Shown piece by piece: positions 11,949 through 22,761 of a DNA stretch of 30,023 nt. The notes below the pieces were generated by a model. That model was not told the origin of the DNA. It saw only the letters and a program-made list of their open reading frames with translations, and made no database searches. A program made the translations under genes and the position numbers. The first letter of the stretch is position 1, and each line of letters begins with the position of its first letter. Location of the stretch: assembly GCA_021464525.1 (NCBI GenBank), contig JADRCO010000596.1, forward strand, positions 1 through 30,023, read 5' to 3'. This stretch comes from Rhizophagus sp. LPA8_4_AMF. Taxonomy: Eukaryota > Glomeromycota > Glomeromycetes > Glomerales > Glomeraceae.

Positions 11949-13268
11949 TTATAAGCATTTATTTAATAAATTTCGAGTAGGAAATCTAACTATAGGAATA
12001 TCACGTTTAAGTGCGAAAAAATCTACACTACCATCAAGAGAAGAATCAAGACGTGGTTGAGTCTTATTTTTACAACTACCAAATGTAAAAGTATTTTCAA
12101 GAGTTCCAACTATTTCAAAACCAACGTTTTTTCGTAAAAGTCGACCATTAAGTATATTTATACCAAAAGCTAATTGTGGTTTTAATGAAAAAGAAATATC
12201 AGCAGAAGCTTCGAGACCAGCTTTTGGAACATGTGCCTTAGCTATAGGTTTAAATCCGCTTTGATGAAAAAATGGGTTGCCTTCAAATTCTGCCTGAACA
12301 AAAAAATTTGGTAAACTAAACTCGCCACCAAATTCAAGAATTTGTGATGTTCCCGCACTAGCACCAGCTGCAGCAACAAGATCAATTGAAGGACCAATAT
12401 TAAGCATATCTGGTATAGTTAAAGGACCTAATCCAAAACTTATAAGAATTTTATCATCAATTGAAGCAGTTTTAGGTTTAGTAACACTTGCTCCCTCTGA
12501 AGCTTCAAGAGAAAGATCAACGTTCATTAAAAAATTTCCATTAAGAGAAATTATAGCTTCTTCTAATTTAGGAGGAAAAACTCTACCCTTAACACTCAAT
12601 GCAAGAGTAGCGTCACCTTTCGTAAAACAATTAGCGCAAAGCAATTTCATATCACGATTACTTATAATTTTTGAATTTGGTTTTGAAGAAGCACCAGTTT
12701 GTGGGTTAAATAAAGCATCTAAACTTATTGAACTACTTTTTTGAATTGTTATAGGACGATGAATCCCATTGATCCACCTAAGTCTGAGATGGAAATCTTC
12801 TGAAAAGTGTGGAAATTCGTTTTTCTCAATATCAAAAGTTACAACTAATTTAGATTCATTTATAACTCTATTAGTAGCCGTAAAAAATTGGGTAGACCTT
12901 TTACCAAAACATTTCCATTTATGTGAAATTAATAACATAACTTTCTCAGGCCATTTATTAACATGTTCAACCGAATTTTTGTCCTTTAAGCTGAAAGTAA
13001 TTGTTCTATTACCATTTGCTCCTGTTTCACAAATAATATTGTCTACACCACTTTGATCAGGATTAAATGATGGTAAGTTGGTAGTTAATCTAAATTCTAC
13101 CTTATGAAAACCTTCTGAAGGATCATCAACATGTTGACTATAGACAGCTAAGAGTGAATTTGTTGGATCAAATTCTTTGTTATCCACAACAACATCAAAA
13201 TCTTTTGATCCGGTAACAATTCCAAAAAAGAAAAGGAGTAAAAGCGAATTTAAAATGAACCTGTTCAT
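11949..13268 (-). CDS. Secreted fungal protein, probable DUF7029/DUF7223-type extracellular protein
   Basis: Intact single-exon ORF of 439 residues, by far the longest in the window. Residues 1-20 are a classical signal peptide (short basic start, LLLLFFFGIV core, cleavage likely after VTG-S). The mature protein has three N-glycosylation sequons (N87, N137, N401) and six cysteines (80, 120, 211, 214, 399, 438), all fitting export. Residues about 21-170 look like a beta-rich N-terminal domain. Residues about 205 onward start with LLCANCFTKGDATL, a C-x2-C opening followed by beta-strand repeats typical of the fungal DUF7223-like module. No transmembrane segment or GPI tail is seen beyond the signal. 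The role is unknown; such proteins lie at the cell surface or in the host interface, and an effector or wall function is inference. The start is fixed by the signal peptide and by a TATA box about 55 bases upstream. Confidence 0.85.
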   Translation of the reverse strand: MNRFILNSLLLLFFFGIVTGSKDFDVVVDNKEFDPTNSLLAVYSQHVDDPSEGFHKVEFRLTTNLPSFNPDQSGVDNIICETGANGNRTITFSLKDKNSVEHVNKWPEKVMLLISHKWKCFGKRSTQFFTATNRVINESKLVVTFDIEKNEFPHFSEDFHLRLRWINGIHRPITIQKSSSISLDALFNPQTGASSKPNSKIISNRDMKLLCANCFTKGDATLALSVKGRVFPPKLEEAIISLNGNFLMNVDLSLEASEGASVTKPKTASIDDKILISFGLGPLTIPDMLNIGPSIDLVAAAGASAGTSQILEFGGEFSLPNFFVQAEFEGNPFFHQSGFKPIAKAHVPKAGLEASADISFSLKPQLAFGINILNGRLLRKNVGFEIVGTLENTFTFGSCKNKTQPRLDSSLDGSVDFFALKRDIPIVRFPTRNLLNKCL

Positions 13269-13321
13269 TTTTTTAAGTAATGTAATTCGAATCTAATAAT
13301 ATTGGAATATATTTAGACGCG

Positions 13322-13329
13322 TTTTTATA
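13322..13329 (-). promoter_or_regulatory. TATA box of the secreted-protein gene, with adjacent TGACGT
   Basis: On the minus strand GACGTTATAAAAACGCG places TATAAAAA about 55-60 bases before the ATG at 13268. The overlapping TGACGT resembles half of a CRE-type bZIP site. Spacing suits a very short 5' UTR. The site is predicted from sequence only. Confidence 0.5.
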
Positions 13330-13439
13330 ACGTCAAAAAGAATGTTAAAAAGAATTATTTGAGTAATGTTTTTTTTTTTTTGTCGGATGAAGAAATTATT
13401 TTTTTTTTCGAAAGTTGATAACGATAGCATTTATATAAA

Positions 13440-13710
13440 TATTTTCATAGGTTACATCCCTGTAAAAAATTTTTTCCGTAAGGCTCATATTTCCGAATTA
13501 TCGCAGTAATCATATTGGTAATCACCTGGTAATCATCTGGTAATCACGGTAATCATATAGTAATCTGGTAATCTTTTTTTTTTATTTAAATTTGTCACAT
13601 TATTTTGAAAACGACCTTATTGTTATATCACGAAATTTATCTAATTTATTTACATTTTCTGTGAATGGATCCGTGAAAGGCTCATTTTTACGGAGTTTTT
13701 ACAGAAATAA
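13440..13710. repeat. Possible decayed foldback element containing a GGTAATCA tandem repeat
   Basis: The left side has CCCTGTAAAAAATTTTTTCCGTAAGGCTCAT and the right side has GGCTCATTTTTACGGAGTTTTTACAG; outer parts pair as inverted repeats while GGCTCAT is repeated directly. Between them, 13503-13573 carries six or seven copies of GGTAATCA with short linkers (CATATT, CCT, TCT). The arrangement suggests an old mobile element with an internal minisatellite. Ends are uncertain. Confidence 0.4.
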
Positions 13711-14831
13711 CGGATAAAATTTTTTATAGAGCATAGTTACGAATACAGAAGCTCACAATCAAACTAATACAGTTCAACCGGAATCTCACGGGTGGAAGAC
13801 CAAAATGTGTATAAATAATTTAAATTTTGTATGATTTATTTTTTTTTGGAGAGATCCGTTCGAAATCCCGACTGAAATCGAAATCCTTTATAAGTCTGCT
13901 ATCTCGAACATCATTTTCTTCGCCGATTAATCCCGAATTGATATATTTATTATAATAATTAAAATAAAAACTAGGGAAACGAAAACCGTTGTTAAGTTCG
14001 AAGTGTTTATGTTGTACAATAATGTATGCCCCCGTCGATCTCGCCTAATTTGACGGTATGATTTTTGATAGACATATATTTAGTCTTATTATTGACGTAT
14101 CAAGAATGACAATTTTACCGGGACATTGCATGTAGTATTATATAGTCCCTCGTTACACTTCGGACTAATAACCATAATAAAAATCATAATATTCGTTTTA
14201 ATTTAATTATTTTATTTTATTTATAGAGGAACCATTGTCATAATAAGGTTATGACATATATTATTTTGAAATTCAAAAACTATAATTTATTAAATCTAAT
14301 AAAACTAAAACTATTCTTATTTAATAAATAAAAAAAAGAAAAAAAATTACAAGGAAATGACGGCCTTTAATGATCGTCCAAACCGTTCAGTGATGGATTA
14401 TCTCCGCACAATATTTCCTTGGATTTTTTTGTTATCGTTATCTGTTATTATAAAATTTCGGGTTTATGAGATTTCGGATTATGCCATTGAAGGTGGCTAA
14501 TGAATCACATGATTTTTTTAGTAAAATTTTTTTATCAGATTTTGTTTCTGATCGGTCTTCCTTTTCAGTTTTAGCAGATTTTTAACATCATTTTTTTTTT
14601 TTGAAATTTTTTTCCTTTTATTTAATGATATTGTTTTCTGGATAATGAATCACATGATTTTTAATTGCATGGATTTTTTTTTAGTGAGATTCTTTTTAGC
14701 GAGTCAATGCACAGATAATAAATAATTTTTTATGAGCAATTTATTAATAAGATATACTTCCATGATACGTTTACCTGTTTCATGTGATTCTATTGATATA
14801 ACATAAAATATTATTGATACAATTTACTAAA
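13711..14831. other. Intergenic AT-rich stretch, no gene seen
   Basis: No supported ORF or RNA. A 20-base direct repeat (TAATGAATCACATGATTTTT) lies at 14498-14517 and 14643-14662. A short palindromic TAGTCC...GGACTA is at about 14144-14168. Nothing else stands out. Confidence 0.4.
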
Positions 14832-14923
14832 CATATGGGCCGATTTGACGCATCATACCAATAGTAACCAATTCCCATTTACTATGAAATTATCACATGC
14901 AATGCGTCAAATCCGCCCATATG
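14832..14923. mobile_element. 92-bp foldback element with 22-bp inverted termini
   Basis: CATATGGGCCGATTTGACGCAT at 14832-14853 is the reverse complement of 14902-14923 with one mismatch (GCC versus CGC), around a 48-base unpaired centre. It is too short to code. No clear target duplication. It may be a MITE or the remains of a larger palindrome. Confidence 0.65.
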
Positions 14924-15298
14924 ATTTATATGGCTTCTTTTAATGAAATATTTAAGGTGAAACACCTTAACAACGTAAACACAAAAATTATTTTTTACTA
15001 TCATAATACCATTATAATAATAGCCCATTCCTGGCGCAACGCGACGGGTCACGCCTTGTTTATAAATAAAAAAAATGATTTTTTTTTAAAATTTATAGAT
15101 CTGTCTTTTCACTTCATTTTGGCTGTATAGAGGCAATAATACACCAATTTTTTTTTTAATTTTAATATGATTTTTTTTTGTTCTAATCCGTTCATATAAA
15201 AAATATTCTTTAACTTATTTATAAATTATCCCCCAAAAAATTTGAATGTTACACAAAAATAACTGAGGCAGTCTGCAGTCATCAAAAATATATATTAT

Positions 15299-15450
15299 AT
15301 AGTTATCCGATGGAAAAGAGTCAATAACATTTATTTTTACTTATGAAGGGTAAATGATTGGCTGAAATAAGCCACAAAGTGGCTTATTCAGCTAATCATT
15401 TTACCTGTAATAAGTAAAAATAATGTAATCATTTTCTATCGGATAAATAT
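15299..15450. mobile_element. Near-complete palindromic foldback element, about 152 bp
   Basis: The left arm 15299-15374 runs ATAGTTATCCGAT...ATTTTTACTTAT...AATGATTGGCTG...AAGCCAC. It is mirrored by the right arm from 15378 (GTGGCTTATTCAGCTAATCATTTT and on) to ATCGGATAAATAT near 15450, with only AAA at the centre (GCCAC-AAA-GTGGC). Mismatches are scattered. Such a long stem with a tiny loop is typical of a foldback MITE. It is immediately followed by a second palindrome with the same TTATCCGATAG terminal word. Confidence 0.75.
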
Positions 15451-15522
15451 CATGTAGCAAAATTTTATAGTTATCCGATAGTATATAAATACTCGGATAA
15501 TTATAAAATTTTGCTATACATG
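15451..15522. mobile_element. Second adjacent palindrome, 72 bp, sharing TTATCCGATAG
   Basis: CATGTAGCAAAATTTTATAG and TTATCCGA in the left arm pair with TCGGATAATTATAAAATTTTGCTATACATG on the right. The centre is a short TATATAAATACT. The TTATCCGATA word is shared with the end of the neighbouring foldback, so the two may be one composite element or a nested pair. Confidence 0.7.
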
Positions 15523-17400
15523 ATCATATGGAATATCGGATATATGTTTAATCTTGTCTATAAGTAACGATCGTCTCGTATTTCTTAGTATGGAAATTTA
15601 TTATATTAACTTGATGAACTCTTTTAAGTAATAAATTTATTTTGTAATGAAAATTATTTTTTATTAGATAATAATATCTTTCCATTCATGAAAAATAGGA
15701 AATTGATAGTATCATAATATTTTATAAATAAAATAATGTTTAAAAAAACTATTCTGGATTCGGTTAGTACAACATTACAATTAAATGCATAACATTTACG
15801 GCAAGAACAATGGTCACAGACATATTTAACGTACACATGTACATTGGTATTGTATTTAATTCGTTAATTAAAAAACAAAATACAAAGTCAAAATTAGACA
15901 AGGAAAATTATTTTTAATGTTTCAAAATTATATAAATTTATTCAATAAATGGGGAGTAGCAAAGCGTCTCATGAAATTTGTCTATAAATAATCATTATTA
16001 CGGGATGTCCTAATTTATCTTTATAAGATGTTACTTTCTCGCTTCACATAGAAAATTTATTTTCATTTTATTCGTGTATTTTTCGCATATTTGTGCATTT
16101 GTTCAATAAATATAGTATAAACCGAATTAACAAAAATTTCGGATATAATTTACTGAAAATAAATATATGATTATTTTATCCTTATAAGATGCTACTTTCT
16201 GCTTCACTTAGTAAATTTCATGTCTTTATTATATTCGTGTTTATCTTTCACATACTTGTGCATTTGTTCGATAAATATAGTATAAACTAAATTAATAAAA
16301 AGTTTGGATATAATTTACTGAAAATAAATATATGATGTTAATAACAATTGCAATTTCCAATTTACAAACATTAAAATTTTCTTTTCAAAGATTGGTAAAA
16401 ATGTTAAATATTCTTGTACGACATTACTGACTAAACCGGAGTAACCCGGAGTAACCGGAGTAAAGAAAATAATGAGAATGATTTTATACCACGATTATGC
16501 AACTTTTTTAACTTTTTTTACATTTGGGAACTTGGATTGATTATCTTAATAACTGACTTGACATTTTCTTAATGGATTTGCTTATTTTCTTTTTTAAATT
16601 CTCTTCATTTCCCTATTCAATTTTTCTTTATGGACACTTGATGACTTGAAAGCCTATACACCTTTGGAATGATGAAATGTATATTTTTTTATTTAAAAGT
16701 ATATTTTTTTTTTTAAAAAAAAAAACAAATATTCAAACCTGGAGCTAAACTAATCATTTCCGATGTTTCAAATCTCATGTTTCATGATTTTTCATAACAT
16801 TGTAGGATACTTGCCTGTACTTAATTATTATTATTACTTTTCACAAACAATTGTCATTATTTTATTTGTGTTTGCACATATCTATGCATTTGTTAGGTTC
16901 GGATAAAATTTATTGAAAATAAATATTACATCTAACAATTGTAATTCTCAATTTACAAACAACTGAATAAACCACTTAAAAGTTTTCGGTTATTTTTCAG
17001 TTGATTGGAATATACGACGGAGTTTTTACAATCATAAACAATAATTTTAGTTTTTTACGTACAATGTGGTTAATATTATAATGTTAGTATTAAAAGCATT
17101 AATTATTATTGGTTCACCTGAATATACTTAATAATGTGGACAGATTAAAATGATTTAAATGCAAGATTTATTTATGTACACGTGTATCATTATATTTTGA
17201 ATTCGTTAATTTGAAAAAAATTAATTCGTGTTTCATAATTTATCTTTCAGTTCATTTTCCCGATAAATTCATTATAAATTCCGAGGAGCAAAAAGTGCAT
17301 AATTATTATTACGTGATGTCATTATTATACGTCATTTATATTATACACGTCAAAAATTTATACATTTGTTTGGTAAATATAGAATCGTCATACAACGAAT
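15523..17400. repeat. Diverged repeat region with a 161-bp tandem duplication and partial copies
   Basis: 16021-16181 and 16182-16341 are a tandem duplication of period 161 (both contain TTATAAGATG, GTGCATTTGTTC and AATAAATATAGTATAAAC, and end GAAAATAAATATATGAT). A partial third copy is at 16835-16928. A wider block recurs too: 15832-15869 (GTACACATGTAC...TAATTCGTTAATT) plus 15918-16015 matches 17175-17213 plus 17229-17335 (both include ATTATTACG[GT]GATGTC). At 16435-16463 CCGGAGTAA is repeated three times. No convincing gene; the ORFs at 15654-15836 and 17211-17402 are not conserved between copies. Confidence 0.6.
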
Positions 17401-18644
17401 AGGAATACTAATGCTGATATTAATTAAATAAATTAAATATATATTTTAATGAAGCTCGAATAATAATAATATTATAATAAACAATTTTGGTATTATTTTA
17501 TGTTTACAAAATATTGTGCAAATTTAGGATATTATATATATTGTATGATCGACTGAATAAAAGAAAATTTTATGGGGAAATGCAGATTTGTTATGCAGTA
17601 CATATTTAGGGGGGAAATTCCATTTTCCAAATTCAGAACTACAAAGAAAAACTTCCAATGCGTTACAAAGAAATGTTTCCAGAACGTGTCCAATAAAATG
17701 ACCAGAACAGAGCGTTTTATTTGTTCATATATAATTACTTTTTTTTTTTTAGCAATATATCAAAGATTCGAAATATGAACACCAAATAATGAGTTACGTT
17801 GTTTTAAATGATAATTAATTTTACAAGATGTTGTGACAAATTCAGCACGGAGTGACTCCGACTCACGTGTTTTCGCAAAGTACTAATAAAATTTAAATTT
17901 ATTTTTTTACAAATTGTTAATTCAAAAGATAAAAATTCTAGTAAAATTAGACCAATTAAACTAGACTCAATTAAGAATATTGTGTTTAATTGTTAAAAGA
18001 TATTATGAAAATTCATGACAATTTTTGAAAGTTTAATAAATGAGCGAATCAAATGACATCAAATTTCGTAACAAAGTTAAAAAAGCTAAAAATAAATTTC
18101 TTTGTTATTAAAAATAATTAGTTATTAATGTTGCGTCACAAAGTCACAACATGACGATCTGGAGTAATAGTACCTGGGTTAATAAATTTTATGCATGGAA
18201 AAAATAAGCCACATTCTAACGTTAACATACAACTAGGAAAAGAATTATTTTGTAAAATTAATTTAGAAGTAATGGATTTTTTTATTTATTCGATGAAATG
18301 GTATAAATGAGAAAATCATGTCTAATTTAAAAATATTTGCTTGAAACTCATTATCCAAAAATATATTAATTATATTATATTATATATTATAGTAATAAAT
18401 CTATGTATGTCTAGTTCTAATTTATCTAAAAAAAAATTAATCAAAAGTTACCAGACTTTTGTTGAGCTTTAATTAAATTAAATTATAATAATTAATTTTA
18501 TAATAATAATACATAAATTTTCTAGTTATTCTTGAAGGGGGATAAGATAATTAATGATAAATAATTAAAATAAACGGAATTTTTTTAAAAAAATGTATAT
18601 ATATATATTTTTTTTTTTTTCAAAAATAAATAAATTGTCTGTAT
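17401..18644. other. Intergenic AT-rich stretch, nothing recognised
   Basis: A 68-codon plus-strand ORF at 17572-17778 has no recognisable domain and is not supported by flanking signals. The last part should hold the 3' UTR of the minus-strand gene ending at 18645. Confidence 0.35.
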
Positions 18645-18869
18645 TTAAGGAAAAGTTGAAGTTGATCCTGAACATCCAGCAGGCAAAATTAAACTTTCGA
18701 AATCATTTTTATCATGGAACTTTGTTCCATTAAAAAATGTATTTACTTGGGAATTGTTCGTAATTTGCGGAACTACTAATTGAGCGATCATTTTAATAGT
18801 CTCACTATTATGAACTTGCTGATTAGTATTATCGGTAAATTGGTCTTGTTGAGAAGAGTTTGTACTCAT
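18645..18869 (-). CDS. Small protein with FES-LPAG C-terminal signature, possible truncated paralogue
   Basis: A 74-residue ORF. The first 40 residues are polar and rich in Q, N and S, with no signal peptide. The last 30 (from FFNGTKFHDKNDFESLILPAG to GSTSTFP) match the tail of the 149-residue protein at 7317-7766: NG-x-x-F-x-D-x-N, then FES, then LPAG, then a G/S-rich end. DNA around the LPAG codons is also alike (CAGCAGGCAAAA on the plus strand in both). Conserved tail with a different N-terminus suggests either a small gene family with a shared C-terminal module or a gene that lost its N-terminal domain. The upstream TATATATATC-rich DNA (18918-18945) could serve as promoter. No function is known to me. 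Confidence 0.5.
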   Translation of the reverse strand: MSTNSSQQDQFTDNTNQQVHNSETIKMIAQLVVPQITNNSQVNTFFNGTKFHDKNDFESLILPAGCSGSTSTFP

Positions 18870-20274
18870 TTTGGAAAGAATGAATGTATTAATTATCTGA
18901 CAAGAAAGGATAATTGTAATTTATATATATCGTATATATATAATTATATATTTTCTTAAAAAAAAAAAAGGAAAGAATGATCTAAGTTCTTGGAGATTTT
19001 TTTCTCATACGAATTTGAGGTATTAAATTTTTTGAATATTTGTTACTTATATAAGAGATTTTTGTCCTTAGGGAACTTGTTGGTACTTTGAAGTTATGTA
19101 CTCAATTTAAAAGTTTTAATGAAGATGACACATTATCATAAGTACAGACATTATTTTATTTTTAGAAATTTTTATTCTTAATATGACAAATTCTAAGTGT
19201 TAATTCATGGTTTCAATTAGAAAATTATCTAATGAATTATTATGCAGGGATATATTGGTTTATTGTAAAATTTTGGAAAGATAAACAATCACAACACATA
19301 TCAAAAAAAAAATAAGCAAATATGTACAACAAACTAACAGTTTTCTAGACAACTCATTTCTAATTAATTGAGACGGAAATACTTAATAGTTAATATGATT
19401 ACCAAAGGAAGAATTGCCGTTCGTTATTATGGTTAATTATGTTAATCATTAAAAGTTCGTTATTGAATAGTTTAAATTTGCGTATCGGTACACCTGAATG
19501 AAACTTTTTTCCGAACAAGGATTTATTTGTCCGTTCTTTGTTCTAAATTTATCTGTAATATGTGCTATTTGTTACGTTGGACTTTAGTTAAATGTTTCAA
19601 CGTCCCACCAATAGGAACTTTTGATTTAGAGGAAAATCCTGAGATTTCACAATTAATGTTTAAAGTTTCAAACAAATACTGAATGTGCAGAATGTGGAGT
19701 TATATAAACGATGCAATGCATAATTATCATTCAAATTATTTCAAATTTTTGGATTTCAATGAAGTTAATAAACGTTCTAGAAAGCTTAAAGAACTTTATT
19801 ACTTTTTGAATTTCACATGACATTTGAATTTTACCTTTATGTACTTTTTGGCCGAAGTTATGCATTAACTATGAATCTGTAACATTATGACATTATGTAT
19901 GACGTAATACAAGACAAATAATGTGATAAATAAGAAATTGTCCTATTATATAGCTTTTCACTTAATAGTTGAACTATATTTTTTTTATATTGGAAAATAA
20001 TTTTTTCAAAAAAAAAAAAAAAAAATTAAAAATCAATAAAAGAAAATCCAAAAAGCTTCTATTTGAAAATGTAAATTCTTTTCACATAGATAAAGTATCA
20101 ATATCAACTTCATTATCTTATTTTTTTTAAAAAAAAAATATTTATAATATACCATCTAAAATATTTGAATAATTTTCAATGTAAATATTATTGAAAAAAT
20201 TTTTTTTTTTGTTTTAATTTCATAATACATAAGGTTTAATAAAGTCTGCAGTTAAAAAAAAACCTTTTATATAT
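18870..20274. other. Intergenic AT-rich stretch, nothing recognised
   Basis: No ORF, RNA gene or clear repeat is supported. Homopolymer A runs near 20009-20026 and an A/T foldback at 20120-20140 and 20195-20210 are the only low-complexity landmarks. Confidence 0.35.
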
Positions 20275-20400
20275 AAATCCAATCTGGATTCCAGTTTTCA
20301 TCTGAATTATCTGACCCAGATATAAATCCAGATTAATCTGGATGGAATCCAGATCATTCTTCTATGTAACCTGGATGACAGTTTTAATCTGGATTAAAGC
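20275..20400. repeat. CTGGAT-rich palindromic repeat
   Basis: Contains the perfect 18-bp palindrome ATCCAGATTAATCTGGAT at 20326-20343 and several further CTGGATT/AATCCAG words. The left end (AATCCAATCTGGATTCCAGTT) pairs imperfectly with the right end (AACCTGGATGACAGTTTTAATCTGGATT). It looks like a small foldback element at the left edge of the pseudogene cluster. Confidence 0.5.
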
Positions 20401-20409
20401 ACTACACTA

Positions 20410-21960
20410 CAGACTCCATTGAATATTGAAGAAGAAATATTGGACCTCAATATAAGGTTATATTCAACAAAAGTATCTCTTATCACAAGATTCAACTTAT
20501 TACATCTACTAATTCTCAAGAGGAATCCAAAATATATTCTTTATGTAATGAACCTAATCCATTATTCAAACCTAATGGAGCTAACTTGAAACCAGTTGTG
20601 AAATTACCCTGTCTTCATAGCTTCCATCTTAGATGCATTATTATTTCCTTAAAAAAAATATGACATGTTCTTGTTGTCAATAACTTATTTGTTTTGGCAA
20701 TGATATGATAATGCAAAGTTAATCCTCAAGAAGAAGATAATGTTAAAAAATTTTTTAAAGTTATCCAGCAGACCACAAAACTTTAATCTGTTGTCAGAGG
20801 TGTCAGATTATTAAACATGGGGCCTGAAACTAAAACCTTCCAAAACCCTTTAGGTTTCAGTATATACTGAAACTTAGTTTCGGGATGTGTACTTATTTTC
20901 TGAATTCTGAATCCCGAAACCTAGCCCAAAACCCAAAACTAATTTTGATTATACCGAAACCTCATTTTATGATTATACTTATAAAACCGGATCAAAATCA
21001 TCTCCCTATCCAATTATTGGATAAAGTATTCAAATCTATCTTGCTCTAATTGCCTGTTGCCCTATTCATTAAAATATCTGATTTATCCTTAACGTTAAAA
21101 AATCAAGTACATTTAAGATTCCCAAATCATTTTGCCTATTCATAATCATCATTAATAAATGGACTTGATGATAATTTCAGGTTTCGGGATAATTGAAGCT
21201 AGTTTTAGGATTCGGGATTAGTTTCAGGTTTCAGAAATACTTTAGGGTTTCGGGAGAAGTTTTGTTTCGTATATTCTGAAATCCGAAACTTTCAGAAATC
21301 CTTATGGAGGTTTCGAGCCCATGTTTACAGATTATACATGCTGCCTAAATTCAAAATTGTCCAAATCCCAAATCCTAAATTTCAAATTCCAAATCCCAAA
21401 TTAATTTATTATAGCCCAAATCCCAAATCCCAAATTATATTAAATTTTGGCAACATGTATATGTCAGATGTAGAAATGGGAAACCCTACAACTTCAGAAA
21501 TGGTATTCATTGAATTATACAATAAAATACTTCATGCTAAGTAGATTCTTAAAGAAAAAACATGTGAAGTATCCCACACAGAATATGAAATCCTTGACTT
21601 TCACTATTCTCTCAGAGAAGCATTAAAGAAGAAATTGGCTGAATTTACATTTATTCACCCTCTTAAACTTGCTTAATGCAGAAATTAGGTGACAATTTCT
21701 TTCTGACATAACTTGTAATATCTTTAACAAGAAAAATGCTCAGCTAAAAATAATATTTACAATATATTCAAAAATAGAAGGTTTAGGAAGAGATGAGATC
21801 AAGCTAATTAGGAGAATTTACCATCATTTTTTGGAAAATTTACTGATAAAGAAATAAAGAAAGAGTTAGAATAAATTCTTCTTGACCAAATTAGCTTAAA
21901 GATCAATTAGATGATTTAGATCTAAATGCCAATGCTGACTGATTGAATAACATTATTGAC
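20410..21960 (+). pseudogene. Broken multicopy RING-finger / helical-domain gene, split by a hAT-like MITE
   Basis: The first part (about 20420-20760) translates to pieces of a RING protein: LCNEPN, then KLPCLHSFHLRCI (the C-x-H-x2-H-x2-C core), a stop in the following stretch, and a frame change before TCSCCQ, then PQEEDNVKKFFKVIQQTTKL. The first zinc cysteine appears to be tyrosine. A 516-bp MITE follows. Beyond it, 21338-21544 is open (repeated IPNPK-like words, then NPTTSEMVFIELYNKILHAK), followed by YEILDFHYSLREALKKKLAEF and further fragments with many stops. From memory, Rhizophagus genomes carry many genes with a GNPTSSE...LYN segment and a helical domain of this kind. This copy cannot make a full protein. 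It converges on a related broken gene on the other strand. Confidence 0.65.
20812..21327. mobile_element. 516-bp non-autonomous hAT-like MITE with perfect 8-bp target duplication
   Basis: The element starts TAAACATGGGGCCTGAAAC and ends GGTTTCGAGCCCATGTTTA, inverted termini with few mismatches. It is flanked on both sides by CAGATTAT (20804-20811 and 21328-21335). An 8-bp duplication is the mark of hAT-superfamily transposition. The interior is dense in GAAACC, TTTCGGG and CCCGAAAC words in both orientations, resembling subterminal transposase sites, and has no ORF. It lies inside the RING-type pseudogene and so inserted after that gene copy arose. Confidence 0.85.
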
Positions 21961-22761
21961 TGGTGCTATACATATTTACATATATATATACGCATATTTT
22001 AATAAATGATCTAATTTATTTTTTGATGTAATAGAAAGCATTAGCCTAAACTTATTTACATAGATTCTAATATATAATCTGTTTTATTTTTATATATAAT
22101 AGAAAGCATTAGCTAAATATATTTACATAAATTCTAATAAATAATCTGATTTATTTTATTTTTTTACGCATGCTTGGTTCTAGTAATATTATTTATAATA
22201 TGATACATATAATAGCGTTTTATAATATAATATATATATTTTGTGTGATACTAAGCCTTGAAGGAGCAGTATCATATAACAGTATATGTGTACAGGATTA
22301 CTTGACATTAAGACTAGAGGGAGTAATATCATATGACATAACAGTATATGTGTAAAGGTAGGGATTCAAATATTATCTAATCTGAACAAATTAAAATCTG
22401 ATCCAGCTTTTACTAATACCTATGTAAAAGATCACTTAACAGTGAGCCCAAAAAGAGCAGTATCATATAATACTCAAATAGTATATATATATTTACTATT
22501 ATTGATATATGTATACATAAAAATATGTAGACTAGTTAACAGTAGTTTTGCCAAAAAAAATTTTTATTATATGCAAAAACAGTTTTAACTCATTATACAT
22601 GCTATATTATATGATAATTGTAAAAATTCTTCTCACTTTCAGCCAATAGAAATATGGGATCTATTGGCTAAGATTTCAATGACCCATGTGATTTGAAAAA
22701 AAAGAAATAACTTATACAATAATTCAATCTATGTGAATATGCAATTCATCCTATAATTCTC
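21961..22761. repeat. Tandem repeats between two convergent pseudogenes
   Basis: 22012-22145 holds two copies of a 66-bp unit (ATAATAGAAAGCATTAGC...TTTACATA..ATTCTAATA) and the start of a third. 22253-22355 holds two copies of a second unit (GGAG[CT]A[GA]TATCATAT...ACAGTATATGTGTA), with a third partial copy at 22441-22490 (AAAGAGCAGTATCATATAA). The 61-codon ORF at 22170-22355 is made of this repeat and is not accepted as a gene. Confidence 0.6.

Noticed and set aside
12769-13056. 95-codon plus-strand ORF
   Set aside because: It lies wholly inside, and antisense to, the intact secreted-protein gene, and has no features of its own.
17572-17778. 68-codon plus-strand ORF with several cysteines and basic residues
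   Set aside because: No domain, signal peptide, promoter or repeat-family match is visible, and its length is within chance for this window.
20275-20400. CRISPR-like array of CTGGAT repeats
   Set aside because: Repeats are short, palindromic and irregularly spaced without unique spacers, in a eukaryotic setting.
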